64,000 bases of DNA from an uncultured Maribacter sp. (GCA_947504045.1 CANNFY010000001.1:1178001-1242000), one strand, 5' to 3'; positions 17,443 through 26,590 are shown, counted from the stretch's first letter. Program-made: numbers and translations. Notes: generated from the letters alone by a model not told the origin.

Positions 17443-18333
17443 GTGGATAGTTCAAAAAAAAAGTGGCTTTACCTTGCAGTACTCTCTATTATATGGGGGT
17501 CTTCTTTTATATTAATAAAGAAAGGTCTTATAGGCTTTAATTCTACACAAGTAGGCGGATTACGAATTATTTTTGCTTCGCTATTTTTATTTTTATTTGG
17601 AATAAGAAGTATTAAAAGCTTAAGCTTAAAAGATTGGAAATGGATTACTATAGCAGGTTTTTTAAGTTCTTTTTTTCCACCATTCTTTTTTGCTATAGCG
17701 CAAACGGAAATAGATAGCGGAATAACATCTATTTTAAATTCTATTGTTCCTTTAGGAACAACTTTGGTGGGCTTTTGGTTGTTTGGATTAACAATTAATA
17801 AAAGGCAAATTGTAGGAGTTTTTATTGGTCTTATAGGCACCATAGCCTTAATAATTGTTGGTATGGAGTTTAGTCCAAATCAAAATTATTGGTATTCTAT
17901 TTTTATTTTTTTATCGGCATTAGGGTATGCGTTTAATATAAATATAATTAAGAAACATTTAGGTCATTTAACCCCATTGCAGGTTACTACTGCTAGTTTT
18001 GCGGTAGTAATTATACCAGCAACTATTATGGTTACTTATGCTGGGCTTTTTGAAGTAAATTTTAAAGATGTTGAAATACAAAAGGCTTTAGCATACATTT
18101 TAGTATTAGCAATTTTAGGAACAGCCGTTGCTAATATTCTTTTTAATAAATTAATACATATATCTAGCCCTGTTTTTGCGGCATCGGTAACTTATTTAAT
18201 TCCTTTAGTAGCAATTATATGGGGTGTTTTAGATGGAGAAAAAATAAATTTATACCAAATAATAGGTGGTGTAATAATTCTTTTTGGAGTGTGGTTAGTA
18301 AATAAAAAAAAGAAACCGATAAAAGAGGATTAA
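17443..18333 (+). CDS. EamA/DMT-family transporter, copy 1
   Basis: 296 residues from a GTG start. Ten transmembrane helices are arranged as two EamA repeats (about 5-140 and 150-288), with IWGSSFILIKKGL at the start and a basic Lys-rich C-terminus. The family exports amino acids or other small metabolites; the substrate cannot be told. A closely similar gene lies downstream in the same orientation, so this is one half of a tandem duplication. Confidence 0.88.
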   Translation: MDSSKKKWLYLAVLSIIWGSSFILIKKGLIGFNSTQVGGLRIIFASLFLFLFGIRSIKSLSLKDWKWITIAGFLSSFFPPFFFAIAQTEIDSGITSILNSIVPLGTTLVGFWLFGLTINKRQIVGVFIGLIGTIALIIVGMEFSPNQNYWYSIFIFLSALGYAFNINIIKKHLGHLTPLQVTTASFAVVIIPATIMVTYAGLFEVNFKDVEIQKALAYILVLAILGTAVANILFNKLIHISSPVFAASVTYLIPLVAIIWGVLDGEKINLYQIIGGVIILFGVWLVNKKKKPIKED

Positions 18334-18718
18334 ATTTTAGGTATACCGGGTTTTTTATCATTTTCCTGAGCTTTTAATTATTTGCATTAAGTAGCACTTA
18401 CCTTGCCAATTAAGTTCCGTTTTTTCTTTGTTAATACAAAGAACCTCCTTAGCTATATAATCTTTCATTAATGAAGTACTCTAGTAAAGGCATAACAGCC
18501 CTTTATAGCGAGTATGTATAGAAAGGCAAAAAATATGTAGCGTAAAGTTTCGATACATTTTTTTACGAAGTTAATATACGCTCTAAGAAGAGGTATTATA
18601 AAAACCGTAAAATCTTGTCTAAATCCTTGTCAATCAGTAATTTTTTTGTGAAAATTAATACAATTTTGGGTAGTTATTTTTTCAAAATATTATGCCAAAT
18701 TTGTTGAAAAGATTTAGT
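18334..18718. other. 385-base intergenic region between the two EamA copies
   Basis: No convincing gene, RNA or terminator. It probably holds the promoter of the second copy: CAATTTTG lies about 55 bases before the ATG at 18719, and the same CAATTTTG occurs before copy 1. It looks like ordinary AT-rich spacer. Confidence 0.4.
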
Positions 18719-19621
18719 ATGAATAATTCAAAAAAATGGCTTTACTTTATGTTGCTTTGTTTTATTTGGGGTTCTATATTTATTTTAATAAAAAAGAGTC
18801 TTATAGGTTTTAGTTATATGCAGGTGGGAGGTTTGCGTATAGTATTAGCCTCTTTCTTTTTGTTGTTTTTCGGCTTTAAGAGTTTAAAAAGTTTAAGTTT
18901 AAGAGATTGGAAATGGGTTACCATTGCCGGATTTTTAAGTTCTTTTGTGCCTCCATTCTTTTTTGCAATGGCGCAAACTAAAATAGATAGTGGAATTACA
19001 GCAATTTTAAATTCTATAGTACCTTTAGGAACAACCTTGGTAGGCATTTGGCTTTTTGGTTTGGCAATTACTAAGAGACAAATATTAGGAGTATTTGTTG
19101 GGTTATTGGGAATAGTAGTATTGATAGCAGTAGGGATGCAATTTAGTTCGAATCAAGATTATTCGTATGCATTTTTAATAATTTCATCTGCATTGGGTTA
19201 TGCATTTAATATTAATATTATCAAAAAAGAGTTAAAACACTTAAGTCCGTTAGCAGTAACTACTGCAAGTTTTGTAGTGGTAGTGGTGCCAGCATTAATT
19301 CTTTTGATATATTCAGGTATTTTAAATGTAAATTATCAAGATTCTGCAGTACAATATTCCCTTTTTTTTATTTTAGTTTTAGCTTTATTTGGAACAGCAA
19401 TGGCAAATATTTTGTTTAATAAATTAATTAGTATTTCTAGCCCTGTTTTTGCTGCTTCTGTTACTTATGTATTTCCAATAGTGGCAGTTTTTTGGGGAGT
19501 TTTTGATGGTGAAAAAATATTTTTTTATCAAATCTTTGGGGGGATAATAATATTATTTGGGGTGTGGCTAGTAAATAAAAAGAAGAAAGTTCGGGCTTTG
19601 AATAGATTTTCTAGTAAATAG
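18719..19621 (+). CDS. EamA/DMT-family transporter, copy 2
   Basis: About 300 residues from the ATG at 18719, which aligns with the start of copy 1; an upstream ATG at 18692 would add nine residues. It keeps ten helices and many identical blocks with copy 1, such as LIGF, QVGGLRI, NSIVPLGTTLVG and SSPVFAASVTY. It is clearly the product of tandem duplication. Both copies look intact, so they may have diverged in substrate. Confidence 0.88.
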   Translation: MNNSKKWLYFMLLCFIWGSIFILIKKSLIGFSYMQVGGLRIVLASFFLLFFGFKSLKSLSLRDWKWVTIAGFLSSFVPPFFFAMAQTKIDSGITAILNSIVPLGTTLVGIWLFGLAITKRQILGVFVGLLGIVVLIAVGMQFSSNQDYSYAFLIISSALGYAFNINIIKKELKHLSPLAVTTASFVVVVVPALILLIYSGILNVNYQDSAVQYSLFFILVLALFGTAMANILFNKLISISSPVFAASVTYVFPIVAVFWGVFDGEKIFFYQIFGGIIILFGVWLVNKKKKVRALNRFSSK

Positions 19622-19747
19622 AACTTAATTAGCTGATAATAAGATTATTAAATTAATATCCCTACTTTTTAAGCTATAGACTATAATTAACATTCGTTTT
19701 AAAATTTTATTTTAGGTAAAATAAGCAACAATTTCCGTTGAAATATC

Positions 19748-19777
19748 TTGTAAGTTACCGAATTAACTGTATATTTG
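19748..19777 (+). promoter_or_regulatory. promoter of rplU-rpmA
   Basis: TTG (19748-19750) and TATATTTG (19770-19777) are separated by exactly 19 bases, the ideal Bacteroidota arrangement. The leader to the rplU ATG is about 50 bases. Confidence 0.75.
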
Positions 19778-19829
19778 CACCCGCCTATTTAAAAAATAAA
19801 TAGGTTTTAATATTAAATTAATACACGCT

Positions 19830-20492
19830 ATGTACGCAATTGTAGAGATGGCAGGGCAGCAATTTAAAGTTGCAAAAGACCAAAAAGTGTATGTTCACCG
19901 TTTACAAACGGAAGAAGGAAAAAAGGTAACTTTTGACAATGTACTTCTTTTAGATGATGGTAAGAACGTTACTATTGGCGCCCCAGCTATAGACGGAGCC
20001 GCTGTTGAGGCTAAAGTCATTAAGCACCTAAGAGGTGATAAAGTAATCGTTTTTCATAAGAAAAGACGTAAAGGTTACAGAAAAAAGAATGGTCACCGCC
20101 AATCTTTAACTGAAATCGTAATTGAAAGTATTGTAGCTTCTGGTTCTAAAAAAGCAGCTCCAAAAAAAGAAGCGGCTCCTAAGAAAGCAGCAGCACCAAA
20201 GGTAGAGGCTAAAAAAGCAGCTCCAAAAAAAGCAGCAGCATCTAAACCAGATGATTTAAAGAAAGTGGAAGGTATTGGACCAAAAATAGCTGAAACTTTA
20301 ATAGCTGCAGGAATTTCAACTTTTGCTGATTTAGCAAAAACAAAATCTGAAAAGATTTCTGAAATTATTGCAGATGTTCGTGGAAACCACGTAACAGATA
20401 CTTGGCCAGCTCAAGCAAAATTAGCAGCTGAAGGCAAATGGGACGAGTTAAAAAAATGGCAAGACGAATTAGATGGTGGGAAACCAGCATAA
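19830..20492 (+). CDS. rplU: 50S ribosomal protein L21 with C-terminal helix-hairpin-helix extension
   Basis: 220 residues, about twice the usual L21 length of roughly 100. Residues 1-105 are standard L21 (MYAIVEMAGQQFKV to the KRRKGYRKKNGHRQ signature). A Lys/Ala/Pro linker (about 108-145) follows, then a helix-hairpin-helix domain beginning DLKKVEGIGPKIAETLIAAG. That motif usually contacts DNA or RNA, so the tail may make extra rRNA contacts. Genes with such a tail are common in Flavobacteriaceae to my knowledge. It is followed by rpmA after 27 bases. Confidence 0.95.
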   Translation: MYAIVEMAGQQFKVAKDQKVYVHRLQTEEGKKVTFDNVLLLDDGKNVTIGAPAIDGAAVEAKVIKHLRGDKVIVFHKKRRKGYRKKNGHRQSLTEIVIESIVASGSKKAAPKKEAAPKKAAAPKVEAKKAAPKKAAASKPDDLKKVEGIGPKIAETLIAAGISTFADLAKTKSEKISEIIADVRGNHVTDTWPAQAKLAAEGKWDELKKWQDELDGGKPA

Positions 20493-20519
20493 GTATTAAC
20501 AATATAAAACCGTAACAAA

Positions 20520-20780
20520 ATGGCACATAAAAAAGGTGTAGGTAGTTCTAAAAACGGTAGAGAATCAGAATCTAAACGTTTAGGTGTTAAGATTTATGGT
20601 GGGCAAGCAGCAATTGCCGGAAACATTATCGTAAGACAAAGAGGAACAAGACATAATCCAGGTGAAAATGTTTACTTAGGTAAAGACCATACTTTACATG
20701 CTCGTGTAGATGGTATTGTAAAGTTCCAGAAAAAAGCTGGTGGAAAATCGTATGTTTCTATAGAGCCATTTGAGGCTTAA
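20520..20780 (+). CDS. rpmA: 50S ribosomal protein L27
   Basis: 86 residues with the standard N-terminus [19 protein letters not shown] and the [10 protein letters not shown] core. The N-terminal tail reaches the peptidyl-transferase centre. There is no cleavable N-terminal extension of the Firmicutes type. It is co-transcribed with rplU and ends at a strong terminator. Confidence 0.97.
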   Translation: MAHKKGVGSSKNGRESESKRLGVKIYGGQAAIAGNIIVRQRGTRHNPGENVYLGKDHTLHARVDGIVKFQKKAGGKSYVSIEPFEA

Positions 20781-20803
20781 ATCCTAGTTTTTTACAATAT
20801 TAA

Positions 20804-20832
20804 AAACCTTATCGGAACGATAAGGTTTTTTT
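20804..20832 (+). terminator. terminator of rplU-rpmA
   Basis: Ten-base arms AAACCTTATC and GATAAGGTTT around the loop GGAAC, followed by a run of T. Confidence 0.85.
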
Positions 20833-20845
20833 TGTCCTATATACT

Positions 20846-20886
20846 ATAAAAAAACCTTTACTAAATAAATAGTAAAGGTTTTTATT
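20846..20886 (-). terminator. terminator of ahcY
   Basis: Twelve-base arms AAAACCTTTACT (20851-20862) and AGTAAAGGTTTT (20871-20882) with an 8-base loop. On the minus strand it lies just after the ahcY stop and runs into a U-tract. It is back to back with the rpmA terminator. Confidence 0.8.
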
Positions 20887-20905
20887 TTTCGAACTATTAG
20901 AGTGT

Positions 20906-22222
20906 TTAATATCTATAATACTCTGGCTTAAAAGGCCCTTTAACAGTTACGCCAATATACTCTGCTTGGTCTTCTCTTAATTCTGTAAGTTCTACACCAA
21001 TTTTTGCTAGGTGTAATTTTGCAACCTTCTCATCTAAATGTTTTGGAAGCATATATACTTTATTTTCATAAGCATCTCTATTGGTCCAAAGCTCTAATTG
21101 CGCAAGTGTTTGGTTTGTAAAAGAATTACTCATAACAAAACTTGGGTGACCAGTAGCACAACCAAGGTTTACCAAACGACCTTCGGCAAGAATAATAATA
21201 TCTTTTCCGTTAATGGTATATTTATCTACTTGTGGTTTAATTTCTACTTTGGTATTGCCATAGTTTCCGTTTAACCAAGCCATATCAATTTCATTATCAA
21301 AATGACCAATATTACATACAACAGTCTTGTCTTTCATAGCTTCAAAATGTCTTCCTTGAACTATGTCTTTATTCCCTGTAGTAGTAATAACAATATCAGC
21401 ATTACCAACAACAGTTTCTAAACGTTTTACTTCAAAGCCATCCATTGCAGCTTGTAAAGCACAAATTGGGTCAATTTCTGTAACGGTAACAATTGCTCCA
21501 GCTCCTTTAAAAGAAGCAGCAGAACCTTTACCAACATCACCATAACCACAAACAACTACACGTTTACCAGCTAACATTAAGTCAGTAGCACGTCTTATAG
21601 CATCTACAGCACTTTCACGACAACCATATTTGTTATCGAATTTAGATTTTGTAACCGAGTCGTTAATATTTATAGCAGGCATTGGTAAAGTGCCATTTTT
21701 CATTCTTTCATATAAACGGTGAACACCAGTTGTAGTTTCTTCACTTAACCCATTTATACCAGCTGCAAGTTCTGGAAACTGGTCTAATACCATATTAGTT
21801 AAATCGCCACCATCATCTAAAATAAGGTTTAGAGGTTTTTTGTCTTCGCCAAAAAATAAGGTTTGTTCTATACACCATTCAAATTCTTCTTCTGTCATAC
21901 CCTTCCATGCGTAAACAGGTATGCCTGCCGCTGCAATTGCTGCTGCTGCTTGGTCTTGTGTAGAAAATATGTTGCAAGAGCTCCAAGTTACATCTGCACC
22001 TAAAGCAACTAAAGTTTCTATAAGTACAGCGGTTTGTATGGTCATATGCAAACAACCAGCAATTCTAGCTCCTTTTAAAGGCTGCTGATCTTTATATTCT
22101 TCACGAAGAGCCATTAACCCAGGCATTTCTGCTTCAGCAAGGTTAATTTCTTTTCTACCCCAATCTGCTAGGGAAATATCTTTTACCTTATAAGGTACAT
22201 AAGAAGTAGTTTTGGTGCTCAT
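20906..22222 (-). CDS. ahcY: adenosylhomocysteinase
   Basis: 438 residues. It hydrolyses S-adenosylhomocysteine to adenosine and homocysteine in the methyl cycle. Visible motifs include [16 protein letters not shown], the [16 protein letters not shown] segment, and the NAD-binding loop [11 protein letters not shown]. The C-terminus ends KPEYYRY as usual. On the minus strand an exact -7 element TACCTTTG lies at 22289-22282, giving a leader of about 50 bases. Confidence 0.97.
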   Translation of the reverse strand: MSTKTTSYVPYKVKDISLADWGRKEINLAEAEMPGLMALREEYKDQQPLKGARIAGCLHMTIQTAVLIETLVALGADVTWSSCNIFSTQDQAAAAIAAAGIPVYAWKGMTEEEFEWCIEQTLFFGEDKKPLNLILDDGGDLTNMVLDQFPELAAGINGLSEETTTGVHRLYERMKNGTLPMPAININDSVTKSKFDNKYGCRESAVDAIRRATDLMLAGKRVVVCGYGDVGKGSAASFKGAGAIVTVTEIDPICALQAAMDGFEVKRLETVVGNADIVITTTGNKDIVQGRHFEAMKDKTVVCNIGHFDNEIDMAWLNGNYGNTKVEIKPQVDKYTINGKDIIILAEGRLVNLGCATGHPSFVMSNSFTNQTLAQLELWTNRDAYENKVYMLPKHLDEKVAKLHLAKIGVELTELREDQAEYIGVTVKGPFKPEYYRY

Positions 22223-22281
22223 ATTGTTTATTATTTTTTTACTTTCGTTATTAAGCCTATAAATTGGCCTATTACAGGTTG

Positions 22282-22289
22282 CAAAGGTA
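22282..22289 (-). promoter_or_regulatory. -7 promoter element of ahcY
   Basis: The minus strand reads TACCTTTG, an exact TAnnTTTG match, about 60 bases before the ahcY start codon. No TTG is found at the expected -33 distance. Confidence 0.45.
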
Positions 22290-22309
22290 CAAATAACTTA
22301 AATAAAAGA

Positions 22310-22942
22310 ATGCCACTCTACAAGACAATAGAAGTAAATTCCTCTACTAAAATATACATTTGGAAAATTCAAGAAACAGAAAAAGAACTTTCCAATAATA
22401 TTTTTTTAAACCAACATAGCTTAGAGAGAATTGGGAGAATGAAATCTGAAATGCATAGAAAAGGGTTTTTAAGTATACGACACTTAATGGCCGAAGCGGG
22501 TTATAAAGACTCAGATATGTATTATGATGCTATTGGAAAACCACATTTAAATGATGGTAATAAAATATCTATTACACATTCTAACCATTTTACTGGTATT
22601 ATTATAAGCTCTACAAATGATGTTGGGATTGATATAGAGAAACAGCGAGAAAAAATTTTAAGAATAGCACATAAATTTACCCCTCAAAAAGAATATAGAA
22701 CCATTGCCAATACTGAAGCACTTATAAGAAAACTTACTATTGTTTGGGGTTGCAAAGAGTCTTTGTATAAGATATATGCCCAAGAAGGACTTAGTTTTTT
22801 AAAAGATATTATAATTAATAATTTTGACATGGTAGATGGGAAAACCACAGGAGAAATTATGTATAATAGAAAACACTCTCATTATTCTATTGGGTTTTTA
22901 GAGTTTGAAGAATTTACATGTGTTTATGCGTTAAATAAATAA
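22310..22942 (+). CDS. 4-phosphopantetheinyl transferase superfamily protein
   Basis: 210 residues. The Sfp-type catalytic motifs are visible: VGIDIE with Asp108 and Glu110, and WGCKESLYK with Lys149, Glu150 and Lys154. ISITHSNHFT (86-95) is also characteristic. It transfers the phosphopantetheine arm of CoA to carrier proteins. It is divergent from ahcY and lies 59 bases before the thiamine-binding protein gene, so it may or may not share that transcript. No carrier-protein synthase cluster is nearby. Confidence 0.85.
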   Translation: MPLYKTIEVNSSTKIYIWKIQETEKELSNNIFLNQHSLERIGRMKSEMHRKGFLSIRHLMAEAGYKDSDMYYDAIGKPHLNDGNKISITHSNHFTGIIISSTNDVGIDIEKQREKILRIAHKFTPQKEYRTIANTEALIRKLTIVWGCKESLYKIYAQEGLSFLKDIIINNFDMVDGKTTGEIMYNRKHSHYSIGFLEFEEFTCVYALNK

Positions 22943-23001
22943 TATACTTTTTTTCTTTTATATGTTATATTTATTAAGCGTATAAAGGGTATTTTTATAC
23001 T

Positions 23002-23262
23002 ATGAATATATCTGTAGAATTAACGTTTTCTCCTTTACAGGATGATTTTGAAGAGCATATAATTAATTTCATAAAAAAAATAAGAAGCTCTGGCTTAACT
23101 GTTTTAGAAAATCCTTTAAGCACACAAGTGTATGGAGAATATGATGCGGTAATGAAAGTTCTTTTTGTAGATATAAAAGAAGCTTTTGAAATAATGAATA
23201 AAGGATTACTTTATATAAAAGTAGTAAAAACGGACCGTAGCGAATATGAGCCACATTTTTGA
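23002..23262 (+). CDS. YkoF-like thiamine-binding protein (Thiamine_BP/DUF77 family)
   Basis: 86 residues, the length of a single YkoF/MTH1187 domain. It starts with a beta strand, NISVELTFSPLQ, and carries STQVYGEYDAVM, which resembles the conserved TQI-GDYD ligand region of the family. It overlaps the PnuC-like permease gene by 17 bases, and a TPP riboswitch follows about 3.3 kb downstream. A role in binding or delivering thiamine in the cytoplasm is a sound inference. No signal peptide is present. Confidence 0.78.
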   Translation: MNISVELTFSPLQDDFEEHIINFIKKIRSSGLTVLENPLSTQVYGEYDAVMKVLFVDIKEAFEIMNKGLLYIKVVKTDRSEYEPHF

Positions 23263-23884
23263 TTGGATTTTTGCACAATACCAAGGCACTCCAATACATT
23301 TAATTGTTTTAGAGTTTATTGGGGTTTTTTTTGGCTTTTTAAGCGTTTGGTTTTCTAAAAAAGAAAATATACTAGTTTTTCCAACAGGTATTATTAGCAC
23401 TGCTATTTTCGTATATATTTTATTGGTATTTGGTTTGTTAGGAGATATGCTAATAAATGCTTTTTACTTTATAATGAGTATTTATGGTTGGTATGTTTGG
23501 ACAAGAAAAGTAGATAAAGATAGTTATATACCTATAACTAAAATGACAAACTTAGATAAGAAATACAGTAGTATCATGTTTGTTGGCACAATTATATTTG
23601 TAGGTTTAGTATATTTTATATTTAATAAATTTAATAGCTGGACCGCATACGTAGATACTATTACCACAGCAATATTTTTTGTTGGAATGTGGTTAATGGC
23701 AAAGAAAAAATTAGCCAATTGGGTTTTTTGGATTATTGGCGATATTGTTTCTGTACCATTATATTTATATAAAGGTTTAATTTTTACAGCACTCCAATAT
23801 TTATTATTTACTATTATTGCTATATATGGTTACAAAGTATGGATAAAAAGTTTAAACAAGAGTCCTCAAACATTGTTAAAGTAG
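23246..23884 (+). CDS. pnuT: PnuC-family vitamin transporter, probably thiamine (PnuT)
   Basis: 212 residues with about seven transmembrane helices and the PnuC hallmarks YGWYVWTRK and ANWVFWIIGDI. The family imports nicotinamide riboside, riboflavin or thiamine and depends on a kinase to trap the substrate. The upstream thiamine-binding gene and the downstream kinase and TPP-regulated receptor favour thiamine. Nicotinamide riboside with a NadR-type kinase remains possible. It overlaps both neighbours (17 and 46 bases), so translation is coupled. Confidence 0.8.
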   Translation: MSHIFDWIFAQYQGTPIHLIVLEFIGVFFGFLSVWFSKKENILVFPTGIISTAIFVYILLVFGLLGDMLINAFYFIMSIYGWYVWTRKVDKDSYIPITKMTNLDKKYSSIMFVGTIIFVGLVYFIFNKFNSWTAYVDTITTAIFFVGMWLMAKKKLANWVFWIIGDIVSVPLYLYKGLIFTALQYLLFTIIAIYGYKVWIKSLNKSPQTLLK

Positions 23885-24402
23885 TATTGTTTGGCCCAGA
23901 ATCTACTGGTAAAACAACATTATCAGAACAATTAGCAAGGCATTATAATACGGTTTGGGTTCCAGAGTATGCAAGAGAATATTTGCAAAATAAATGGAAT
24001 AACGAAAGAAAAACCTGCGAACCATCAGATTTACTTCCTATTGCAGAAGGGCAAATACGGTTAGAAAACCAACTTACTAAAAAAGCCACTAAAGTATTAA
24101 TTTGTGATACCGATTTGTTAGAAACTAAAGTATATTCTGAAGCATATTATGTAGGCCATTGCGACCCCGTTTTAGAAAAGTATGCTCTTGAAAATACCTA
24201 TAACTTGTATTTATTAACATATATAGATATTCCATGGGAAGAAGATGACCTTAGAGATAAACCTAACGAAAGAGAAAAAATGTTTTTATATTTTAAAGAC
24301 ACTCTAGAAAAATATAACAAGAATTTTATTATCTTAAAAGGAGAAAAAAAACTACGCCTTAAAACAGCAATTAATTATATAGATAAATTTTTAGAAAAAT
24401 GA
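23839..24402 (+). CDS. NadR-like P-loop kinase (AAA_28), predicted vitamin-trapping kinase
   Basis: 187 residues. The P-loop is FGPESTGKTTLS, followed by VPEYAREYL as in the ribosylnicotinamide kinase domain of NadR. It lacks the adenylyltransferase domain of full NadR. It starts 46 bases inside the permease gene. By analogy with PnuC systems it phosphorylates the imported vitamin: thiamine if the permease is PnuT, or nicotinamide riboside if it is PnuC. The context favours thiamine, but the ligand cannot be read from the sequence. Confidence 0.8.
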   Translation: MDKKFKQESSNIVKVVLFGPESTGKTTLSEQLARHYNTVWVPEYAREYLQNKWNNERKTCEPSDLLPIAEGQIRLENQLTKKATKVLICDTDLLETKVYSEAYYVGHCDPVLEKYALENTYNLYLLTYIDIPWEEDDLRDKPNEREKMFLYFKDTLEKYNKNFIILKGEKKLRLKTAINYIDKFLEK

Positions 24403-25940
24403 TACAACTAACGGATAGTGATAATGCTCAATTAGAAAAAAAAGGAATTTCAAAAGAAAAAGTTAGAAACCAAATAGAAACTTTTATAGAAGGTATACCA
24501 TTTGTAAATCTAGAAAAAGCAGCTATTGTAGAAGAAGGTATTTATAAATTCTCTAAAAATGAAGAAGAAGAATTAATTAAGTACTACGAAACGTTTCCTA
24601 AAAACCTTTCTATATTAAAATTTGTACCAGCATCTGGAGCAGCATCAAGAATGTTTAAAGCTCTTTTTAACTTTTTAGATTCTTATAATTATAAAGAGGA
24701 AACATTTCAGGAGTACGTATCTAGAACAAATGACAAGAGTATGGAAGCTTTTGTTTCTAGTATAGAAAACTTTCCATTTTATAAAAAGGTAAAAAATTTA
24801 ATTGCTGGTAAAACTTCTGATGAAAACGAAGTAATTTTTTTATTTGTAAAACAACTTTTAGGAGAAGAAGGTTTAAACTATGGGTTTTTTCCAAAAGGAC
24901 TTCTTCCTTTTCATGATTATATAGAATATACGGCTACACCTTTTGAAGAACATTTATTAGAAAGTGCTGTTTATGCTAAATCAGGAAAACAAGCAAATTT
25001 ACATTTTACAATTTCTGAGCAGCATAAAGAAATGTTTTTAGAAGAACATGCAAGCATAAAAGATAGAGTATCTAAAAATACCGGAATAGAATATACCATA
25101 TCTTATTCGTTTCAAAAAAGTGCTACAGACACCATTGCGGTAGATATGGATAATAAGCCATTTAGAAATACAGATGGTTCTATATTATTTAGACCAGGAG
25201 GGCATGGAGCATTAATAGAAAATTTAAATGAGCAAGATGCCGATATTATATTTATTAAAAATATAGATAATGTTGTAGTTCCTAAACAAATTGAAATATT
25301 AGGAAATAGTAAAAAGGTTTTAGCTGGGGTTTTATTACAAGCACAAGAAAAAGCATTTAAATATTTAGAAGCTTTGGAAACAGCTACAATTTCTGATGAG
25401 GATGAACTATTAAAAATTAAAAACTTTTTAGAAGATAAGTTAAATGTAAGATTTATAGATAGCTTTAGTACGTACTCTTTAGAAGAAAAAATTAGTGTTT
25501 TAAAAGATAAATTAAATAGACCGATAAGAGTTTGCGGAATGGTAAAAAATGAAGGGGAGCCAGGAGGAGGTCCTTTTTGGGTTAAAGATTCTTCAGGAAG
25601 AACCTCTTTACAAATTATAGAGTCTGCACAAATAGATATGTCTTTAGAAAATCAGGCATCAATTTTAAAGAATGCTACACACTTTAACCCTGTAGATTTG
25701 GTATGCGGAGTTAAAAATTACAAAGGAGAAAAGTATAATCTTTTAAATTTTGTAGATGTTAAACAAGGTTTTATTACAGGAAAAACAAAAGAAGGTAGAG
25801 AATTAAAAGCACTAGAGTTACCTGGTCTGTGGAATGGAGCAATGGCCTTCTGGAATACCATATTTGTTGAGGTTCCGTTAGAAACCTTTAATCCTGTAAA
25901 AACAGTAAACGACCTTTTAAAGCCATCTCATCAGGCATAA
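24399..25940 (+). CDS. DUF4301 family protein
   Basis: 513 residues. The segment FVPASGAASRMFK (near residue 80) resembles the GxGTRM nucleotide-sugar pyrophosphorylase signature, and FRPGGHGALIENLN is the other strong conserved block. Together they suggest a nucleotidyltransferase-like fold. The start overlaps the kinase stop by 4 bases (ATGA), so the two are tightly coupled. Its role in the vitamin operon is unknown. A strong terminator follows at 25961. Confidence 0.8.
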   Translation: MIQLTDSDNAQLEKKGISKEKVRNQIETFIEGIPFVNLEKAAIVEEGIYKFSKNEEEELIKYYETFPKNLSILKFVPASGAASRMFKALFNFLDSYNYKEETFQEYVSRTNDKSMEAFVSSIENFPFYKKVKNLIAGKTSDENEVIFLFVKQLLGEEGLNYGFFPKGLLPFHDYIEYTATPFEEHLLESAVYAKSGKQANLHFTISEQHKEMFLEEHASIKDRVSKNTGIEYTISYSFQKSATDTIAVDMDNKPFRNTDGSILFRPGGHGALIENLNEQDADIIFIKNIDNVVVPKQIEILGNSKKVLAGVLLQAQEKAFKYLEALETATISDEDELLKIKNFLEDKLNVRFIDSFSTYSLEEKISVLKDKLNRPIRVCGMVKNEGEPGGGPFWVKDSSGRTSLQIIESAQIDMSLENQASILKNATHFNPVDLVCGVKNYKGEKYNLLNFVDVKQGFITGKTKEGRELKALELPGLWNGAMAFWNTIFVEVPLETFNPVKTVNDLLKPSHQA

Positions 25941-25960
25941 AATTTAGACTCAAAAAAAGA

Positions 25961-25988
25961 AAAAGCTGCATTTGCAGCTTTTTTTTTG
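25961..25988 (+). terminator. terminator of the predicted thiamine uptake operon
   Basis: Arms AAAAGCTGC and GCAGCTTTT with a 4-base loop, followed by a long T run. It ends the transcript containing pnuT and the DUF4301 gene. Confidence 0.85.
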
Positions 25989-26073
25989 CTCTAAAGTGTG
26001 ACTTTTTAAAAACACCTGTGTCTTAATATATGTAAGGCAAATAATACTAACCTTTTTTAAAACATAAAATAGA

Positions 26074-26163
26074 ATGATTACTACAGTTTTTGCAATAGTT
26101 GGATGTGTAACTTTTATAATATCCCTTTGCGTAATTGCAGCAATATGTTGGGAAAAAGATTAG
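26074..26163 (+). CDS. 29-residue single-helix membrane mini-protein
   Basis: An ATG at 26074 opens a frame of 29 codons that is almost wholly hydrophobic (MITTVFAIVGCVTFIISLC) and ends in WEKD. It has an A-rich upstream region like its neighbours and is followed 19 bases later by another small membrane protein gene. It lies after the DUF4301 terminator. I do not recognise it. The AT-rich background makes chance possible. Confidence 0.4.
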   Translation: MITTVFAIVGCVTFIISLCVIAAICWEKD

Positions 26164-26182
26164 TCTAAAAAAATATAATAGT

Positions 26183-26374
26183 ATGAAGCATTTTATAAAA
26201 TCTGTAATAATGGGTATGGTAACTATATTAATATGGTTTTTAGCAAGTGTTGAAATGAAATCAGAAATGAAATCAGAAAATATTGCAGCAGTAACAATAG
26301 AAAATAATAATGAAAACATACAAAAATCCTTTTTAGAAACACTAACCATGAACTATGAGGATATAATCAATTAA
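26183..26374 (+). CDS. 63-residue membrane mini-protein
   Basis: From the ATG at 26183 it has one transmembrane helix (about residues 5-22), then a polar tail with a repeated MKSE pair and Asn/Glu-rich segments. An in-frame ATG 16 codons upstream is less likely because it would overlap the preceding mini-gene. Probable partner of the 29-residue protein. Family unknown; no enzymatic motif. Confidence 0.5.
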   Translation: MKHFIKSVIMGMVTILIWFLASVEMKSEMKSENIAAVTIENNNENIQKSFLETLTMNYEDIIN

Positions 26375-26581
26375 AATTTCTTTTTAAGCAAGGTTCCCCC
26401 TTTTTTAAGTCGTATTTCTCTTTAAATAAGTAATTGTTTAATTAGTAAAGGGTTTGTTAGTTAATTGCATTTAAAAGTTATACTTATTTTTGGTTGGTTG
26501 TTAGGGGTTGCTTCGGCAGCTCCTTTTTTTTTGCTTTATATTTTTCTTAACATTTTATTATGATAAATTAAAAAGCAGTAT

Positions 26582-26589
26582 TACATTTG
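26582..26589 (+). promoter_or_regulatory. -7 element for the TPP riboswitch transcript
   Basis: TACATTTG matches TAnnTTTG and ends 1 base before the aptamer's CCCC. It would start the mRNA within the first bases of the aptamer. Confidence 0.6.
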
Positions 26590-26590
26590 C

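Noticed and set aside
23246-23884. PnuC as a nicotinamide riboside transporter
   Set aside because: Not excluded, but the thiamine-binding neighbour and the downstream TPP riboswitch make thiamine the better call.
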